NCBI RefSeq assembly: GCF_007859865.1
Contig: NZ_SJPI01000003.1
Span: forward strand, 248,001 to 312,000
DNA: 64,000 nt
Reading direction: 5' to 3'
Source: Rubripirellula amarantea
GTDB taxonomy: Bacteria > Planctomycetota > Planctomycetia > Pirellulales > Pirellulaceae
Shown piece by piece: positions 60,268 to 64,000 of the stretch. The notes under the pieces were generated by a model. The model was not told the DNA's origin. It did no database searches and worked only from the letters and a program-made list of their open reading frames with translations. The position numbers and the translations under genes are program-made. Positions within the stretch are counted from its first letter, which is position 1. The number at the start of each line of letters is the position of its first letter.

Positions 60268-61620
60268 ATGGCGAAAAAGAAACGCTCAAACCGAGGTCGC
60301 GGTCCTGATTCTTCTCAGGGCTCTGGCGGCTCTTCTGGTAACAACAACGGTAAACCACGCACCCGACGTCGACGCCGCGGAGGCGGCGGAGGAGGCGGAG
60401 GCGGACAAGGCGGTGGCCTAAACGGTGCTAGTGCCGGTTCCGGTGGCGGTGGAGTCGACCGCGAACCAGAGGTCAACAACGATGCCCCGCTTATCGAAGG
60501 CGAAGGCATCTTGGAATTGCATCCCAACGGATACGGTTTCCTTCGCGGCACGGCCAACAATTACGCTCGTGAACGCAGCGATCCATTTGTCCCCGGCACA
60601 ATGATCGAACGCTTTGGACTTCGCCAAGGTGTCTACCTGAAGACGATGGTTCAGGACGCTCGCCGCCAACAAGGCCCTCGCGTGCGTGAAATTCTGGACG
60701 TCGATGGCATGTCGCCCGAGGCCTATCCGGACGTGAAGTCATTCGACACTCTCACACCGATCAACCCAGAAGAATTCTTGCGGTTAGAAGTCGGGAAGAA
60801 ACCAATCACGAATCGTGTGATTGACCTGCTTACCCCGATGGGCAAAGGCCAACGTGCCCTGATCGTTGCTCCACCTCGCAGTGGTAAGACGATCATGATG
60901 CAAGACATCGCCGCCGGCATCGCCGAGAACCATCCGGAAGTCAAGTTGATGGTGCTTCTTATCGACGAACGTCCGGAAGAAGTCACCGACATGAAGCGAA
61001 ACATTCGCAATGGTGAAGTGATCGCGAGCAGCCTGGACATGGACGTGGAAAGTCACGTTCGCTTGAGTCAGTTGGTTATCGACCGGGCCAAGCGTTTATC
61101 AGAAATGGGTCAGGACGTTTTCTTGATGCTCGATTCAATCACACGTCTCGCTCGTGCGTTCAATAAATGGGTAGGCAAGTCCGGCCGAGGACGTGCAACT
61201 GGCACCGGCGGATTAGACGTCAGCGCGATGGACATTCCCAAGAAGCTGTTCGCGACTGCTCGTGCGTTCCAGGAGGGCGGGTCGCTCACTGTGGTGGGCA
61301 CCGCGCTGGTTGACACTAACAGCCGAATGGATGAAGCGATTTTCCAAGAGTTCAAAGGAACGGGTAATCTAGAAATCGTACTCGACCGGCGGCTTGCCGA
61401 TCGTCGCGTGTGGCCTTCGATCGACATCTCGCAAAGTGGTACTCGCCGCGAAGAATTGTTGCTTGACGAGGAAACCTACGAAGCTGTCACGATGCTGCGA
61501 AGAACACTTTCGAGCATGCATCCTTGCGACGCGATGGAACAGCTCAGTAAGCAACTCGGTCGCTTCGAAAGCAATGCTGAATTCATTAAGCTAATTAGCG
61601 GTGCTAGCGCATCGTTCTAG
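60268..61620 (+). CDS. rho: Transcription termination factor Rho
   Basis: Hexameric RNA helicase that ends transcription. 450 residues. The N-terminus is unusual: a basic, Gly-rich segment (about residues 1-65) with runs such as RRRRRGGGGGGGGGQGGG replaces the usual helical domain. The RNA-binding OB fold starts EGILELHPNGYGFLRG. Walker A is APPRSGKTIMMQ (about 205-215), Walker B VFLMLDSITRLARAFN, R-loop GTGGLDVSAM, and the C-terminal region ends MEQLSKQLGRF. The Gly/Arg segment likely adds RNA affinity or phase behaviour, as in other GC-rich or marine bacteria. Confidence 0.97.
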   Translation: MAKKKRSNRGRGPDSSQGSGGSSGNNNGKPRTRRRRRGGGGGGGGGQGGGLNGASAGSGGGGVDREPEVNNDAPLIEGEGILELHPNGYGFLRGTANNYARERSDPFVPGTMIERFGLRQGVYLKTMVQDARRQQGPRVREILDVDGMSPEAYPDVKSFDTLTPINPEEFLRLEVGKKPITNRVIDLLTPMGKGQRALIVAPPRSGKTIMMQDIAAGIAENHPEVKLMVLLIDERPEEVTDMKRNIRNGEVIASSLDMDVESHVRLSQLVIDRAKRLSEMGQDVFLMLDSITRLARAFNKWVGKSGRGRATGTGGLDVSAMDIPKKLFATARAFQEGGSLTVVGTALVDTNSRMDEAIFQEFKGTGNLEIVLDRRLADRRVWPSIDISQSGTRREELLLDEETYEAVTMLRRTLSSMHPCDAMEQLSKQLGRFESNAEFIKLISGASASF

Positions 61621-61642
61621 TTGATCGTGAAAATTCCCAAAG

Positions 61643-61662
61643 TCACACTCGCAAGAGTGTGA
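61643..61662 (+). terminator. Hairpin downstream of rho
   Basis: TCACACTC, loop GCAA, GAGTGTGA: 8 bp perfect, 22 nt after the rho stop, followed by a weak T-rich stretch. Likely transcript end or stabiliser. Confidence 0.6.
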
Positions 61663-61832
61663 TCTTGGACAGCGTTTTGTCACCGAATTTTGATACCGAG
61701 CCACGCCCACGGCAGGCCCGATTTCTATGGCAAAGAAGTTTGACTGAAATTCCCGCACCTCGTCTTGTCAGCGAACCCGGAAGCCTTCAAACTGCGTCTA
61801 GAAAAATGCTTCCCGCTATTAGCAATCCACCC

Positions 61833-61915
61833 GGAGGATAAGCGAATTGGTGAGCGGCCTCACTGGAACTGAGGTACCCCGCAAGGGGCTGCGAGTTCGA
61901 GTCTCGTGTCCTCCG
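61833..61915 (+). tRNA. tRNA-Ser (anticodon GGA)
   Basis: 83 nt with a long variable arm (class II). Acceptor GGAGGAT pairs with GTCCTCC (one G-T wobble), discriminator G. Anticodon stem CCTCA/TGAGG encloses CTGGAAC, anticodon GGA. Variable stem CCCC/GGGG; T-arm GCGAG-TTCGAGT-CTCGT. No encoded CCA. Confidence 0.96.
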
Positions 61916-61924
61916 CTGTGTCAA

Positions 61925-61965
61925 AAATCCCCTTCGAAACCATGTGTTTTGAAGGGGATTTTTTT
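61925..61965 (+). terminator. Terminator of tRNA-Ser
   Basis: AAATCCCCTTC (61925-61935) pairs with GAAGGGGATTT (61951-61961), and further A/T pairs around the loop extend the stem, followed by a T-run to 61965. It starts 9 nt after the tRNA. Confidence 0.93.
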
Positions 61966-62139
61966 GCGCCTTCGATGCAGCGATGGATCCACCAGTTGCA
62001 AAGCAACTCGCTCTCGCAATTGCTGAGAAGAATCCTTTGCGGTGGATTTTGTGGTGGAGCAATACCGGACAACTCGTTTTCGATGCGCCCATATCCGCGC
62101 ACCTCGACTACCGCCGAGTTTCGCCTGACGTAACCGTTT

Positions 62140-62502
62140 CTATCTGCCAGGACATGCTCGCGAGATAGCGGCTTGCAATTCTGGCCCACTGATAGGCTTT
62201 AATAGAAAATCCGTGACGAAGCCCAATTCTTGTTCATTTGGCCGTTCGTGGGCCGATACCACGATGACGGGAATCATCTGGCTCTGAGCAATTCGTTTTG
62301 CCGCCTCGAGCCCGGACAACTTAGGCATCTGAACGTCGGTGATTACCAGATCGGGTTGCGATGAAAGACACACAACGACAAGTTCCAGACCATCGGCTGC
62401 CTCGCCGACTACATCGCAGTTCAGTTTGCAAAGCAAACGCCGAAATCCGTGCCGTATGTCTGCTTCATCGTCAGCGATTACGATTCTTAGGCGGTTCGTC
62501 AT
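62140..62502 (-). CDS. Single-domain response regulator
   Basis: A 120-residue receiver domain without an output domain. Acidic pocket in IVIADDEADIRHGF, phosphoacceptor Asp56 in LVITDVQMPKLSG, the Ser/Thr site VVSAHE and the conserved Lys in DFLLKPISG. It lies 71 nt downstream of the histidine kinase on the same strand, so it is probably its partner. As a stand-alone receiver it would act by protein-protein contact or in a phosphorelay. Confidence 0.92.
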   Translation of the reverse strand: MTNRLRIVIADDEADIRHGFRRLLCKLNCDVVGEAADGLELVVVCLSSQPDLVITDVQMPKLSGLEAAKRIAQSQMIPVIVVSAHERPNEQELGFVTDFLLKPISGPELQAAISRACPGR

Positions 62503-62573
62503 GATCGAGTGTCGAGCATTTACTCAACGCGTTCCTACTTATCGCTCGATGTAAACCAGCTTCGCTTGCTGTG

Positions 62574-64000
62574 TTACGCTCGCGGCATTTTGATTACGAA
62601 TTCAGCACCATCATTAGAATCGCTTCCAATTTCAATCGTGCCATGGTGAGCTAACAGGAACCTCTTCGCAATTGCCATGCCCAAACCGGTTCCCTTGGCC
62701 TTACTCGTATGAAACGCCTCGAAAACGTAGGGACGCATTTCCGGCGGCAGGCCCGGACCATTGTCGCGAATTGAAATTTGCAAACCGGGCACCCCGTCGA
62801 TATCGATTTCCTGGCAGGTCACTGTGATACGGACCGGATCACTACACGCGGCAAGAGAATTTTCGAAGAGGTTTCGAAACACTTGCTCGAGACGGAACGC
62901 GTCGCAGCGACAATCTAAGTTCACGTTCGCGACTTGTTCAATGAGTTGAGCATCGCGTTCACCTCGCGAGACTTTCAGATTCGTCCAGGCCTGTCGCCAC
63001 ACTTCAGCAAAGTTGCCGTTTGCCGCGATCAATTGAATGGGGCCAGCGAAATTACGAAGCTCGTCGTGTAGTCGTTCCAGGTCTGCCTTCGCGCGACTGA
63101 TCCGGTCGAGGTCCTGCCTAGCTTCACTTCCCGGTTCAATGTCGTACTGAAGGACTTCGACGCTGACTTGAATTCGCTGCAGCGCGTTTCGGCTTTCATG
63201 AGCGATAGCCGAAACCATTTGCCCCATCGCGGCAAGTCGTTCGGCCTGCACAAGCTTGTCCTGACTGGCCGCAAGTTTGGCCTCTGCAAGTTTGCGGTCA
63301 GTGATATCGCGAATCATGCCAATGAAGCCCAGTGGCGAACCGTGCTCGTCTCGGATCGTGCCGCCAACAATTTCACCAGGAAAAGTATCTCCCGACTTCT
63401 TACGCCACTCAATTTCAATCACCTCAAGATCCTCGGCCGCTTGCGTGACGTCGGTATTGAATCGCTCTCTGGCAAGTCGCTTATGATCCTCGGCATTTGC
63501 GTAAAGGAACGCGGTATCTTTTCCTAATACCTCATGGGGCTCGTATCCGAACATCTTCGACGCGCTACGGCTAAAGTGTGTGATCTTGCGTTCGAGACTA
63601 CTCGATAAAAGGGCATCGGGGACTCCGTTGACAATCGTCTTTAGCAACGCACGCTCGCGTTCGACCTCATGCTGATACCGCACGCGTCCAATCGCCAACG
63701 CTGCGAGGTTTGCACAACTCGATACGAAGTCCAACTCGTTCTGCGTTGGTGCTCGAGGACTCTTGTAATACATTGCGAAGGTCCCCAACACTTCGCCGGT
63801 CGAAGCAATGATCGGCTCCGACCAACAAGCACGAAGTGACGCTCTCAATGCGACTTCACGACCGCCGTCCCAAAGTGGGTCCGAACTGATATCTTCCACC
63901 ACGACCCGTTTGCGCGTGAACGCGGCAGTCCCGCAAGAACCAACGTTTGGCCCCGGAATCGTCCCATCGATCGCGTCGCAATAGAAAGCAGGTAGTCGGC
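62574..64000 (-). CDS. GAF-PAS histidine kinase, partial (N-terminus beyond the window)
   Basis: The frame is open to the right edge, about 475 residues. It begins inside a GAF domain (GPNVGSCGTAAFTRKRVVV, then TGEVLGTFAMYY and LAALAIGR). A PAS/PAC domain follows (VPDALLSSSLERKITHFSRS, FIGMIRDITDRK). The dimerisation helix holds the phospho-acceptor His in MVSAIAHESRNALQRI. The ATPase part has FRNLFENSLAAC (N box), IRDNGPGLPPEM (G1), AFHTSKAKGTGLGMAI (F and G2). No membrane span is visible in this part, so it may be a soluble sensor. A GTG at 63902 is internal to the GAF domain and is not the start. Confidence 0.93.
   Translation of the reverse strand, partial: RLPAFYCDAIDGTIPGPNVGSCGTAAFTRKRVVVEDISSDPLWDGGREVALRASLRACWSEPIIASTGEVLGTFAMYYKSPRAPTQNELDFVSSCANLAALAIGRVRYQHEVERERALLKTIVNGVPDALLSSSLERKITHFSRSASKMFGYEPHEVLGKDTAFLYANAEDHKRLARERFNTDVTQAAEDLEVIEIEWRKKSGDTFPGEIVGGTIRDEHGSPLGFIGMIRDITDRKLAEAKLAASQDKLVQAERLAAMGQMVSAIAHESRNALQRIQVSVEVLQYDIEPGSEARQDLDRISRAKADLERLHDELRNFAGPIQLIAANGNFAEVWRQAWTNLKVSRGERDAQLIEQVANVNLDCRCDAFRLEQVFRNLFENSLAACSDPVRITVTCQEIDIDGVPGLQISIRDNGPGLPPEMRPYVFEAFHTSKAKGTGLGMAIAKRFLLAHHGTIEIGSDSNDGAEFVIKMPRA

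Noticed and set aside
63902-63902. GTG at 63902 as the start of the histidine kinase
   Set aside because: The frame is open to the window edge and the upstream residues continue a GAF domain, so the gene is partial.

Overview
The window looks like chromosomal DNA of a planctomycete, most likely a Rhodopirellula-like member of the Pirellulaceae. The signs are a DUF1501 / PPC-domain / DUF1549-DUF1553 / cytochrome c-WD40 gene row, very large exported proteins with no familiar enzymatic fold, a membrane-anchored Hanks-type kinase, a small DUF6800-like protein, and lipid A genes (lpxD, lpxI) beside ispE. All calls come from reading the sequence; no database search was possible.

Layout. 1-16726 (minus strand): a six-gene row that starts with a Tat-exported DUF1501 protein and continues with a PPC-domain protein, a DUF1549/DUF1553 protein, a cytochrome c-WD40 protein and two giant exported proteins, the last cut by the left edge. 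17598-25630: a serine/threonine kinase, an M50-like membrane peptidase, flgK, a sugar isomerase/epimerase + UbiA-like + methyltransferase row, and a secreted Cys-Pro repeat protein. 26404-46785: a 20.4-kb integrative element in the 3' end of tRNA-Gln(TTG). 46768-64000: tRNA-Gln, rex, a SpoVG-family gene, lpxD-lpxI-ispE, a SurA/PpiD-like chaperone, topA, a DUF6800-like gene, a DegT/DnrJ aminotransferase, rho, tRNA-Ser(GGA), and a response regulator/histidine kinase pair cut by the right edge.

The element is the most interesting part. It is bounded by a perfect 23-bp direct repeat of the tRNA-Gln 3' end. The core lies inside the integrase reading frame. In the integrated form the last 20 codons of the integrase are read from antisense tRNA-Gln and flanking chromosomal DNA. 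The displaced original 3' end (78 codons, in frame) sits at the far end of the element. A 24-bp repeat with 20 matches lies on both sides of the core but in different reading frames, as expected for integrase arm-binding sites. Next to the integrase are a zinc-ribbon protein, a winged-helix protein, a RepA-like ATPase, an excisionase-like HTH protein and two small unknowns.

The cargo is one minus-strand defence operon: hsdM, hsdS, a second DNA methylase fused to an HsdS-like segment and a HEPN domain, a RecD-like helicase with a C-terminal nuclease-like domain, hsdR, and a trypsin-like protease. Most junctions overlap by 4 nt. Sampled rows of the methylase-HEPN and helicase genes are clearly poorer in G+C than rows from hsdM and hsdR, suggesting that the pair entered a type I restriction-modification operon as a separate module. 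I cannot match this six-gene set to a named defence system.
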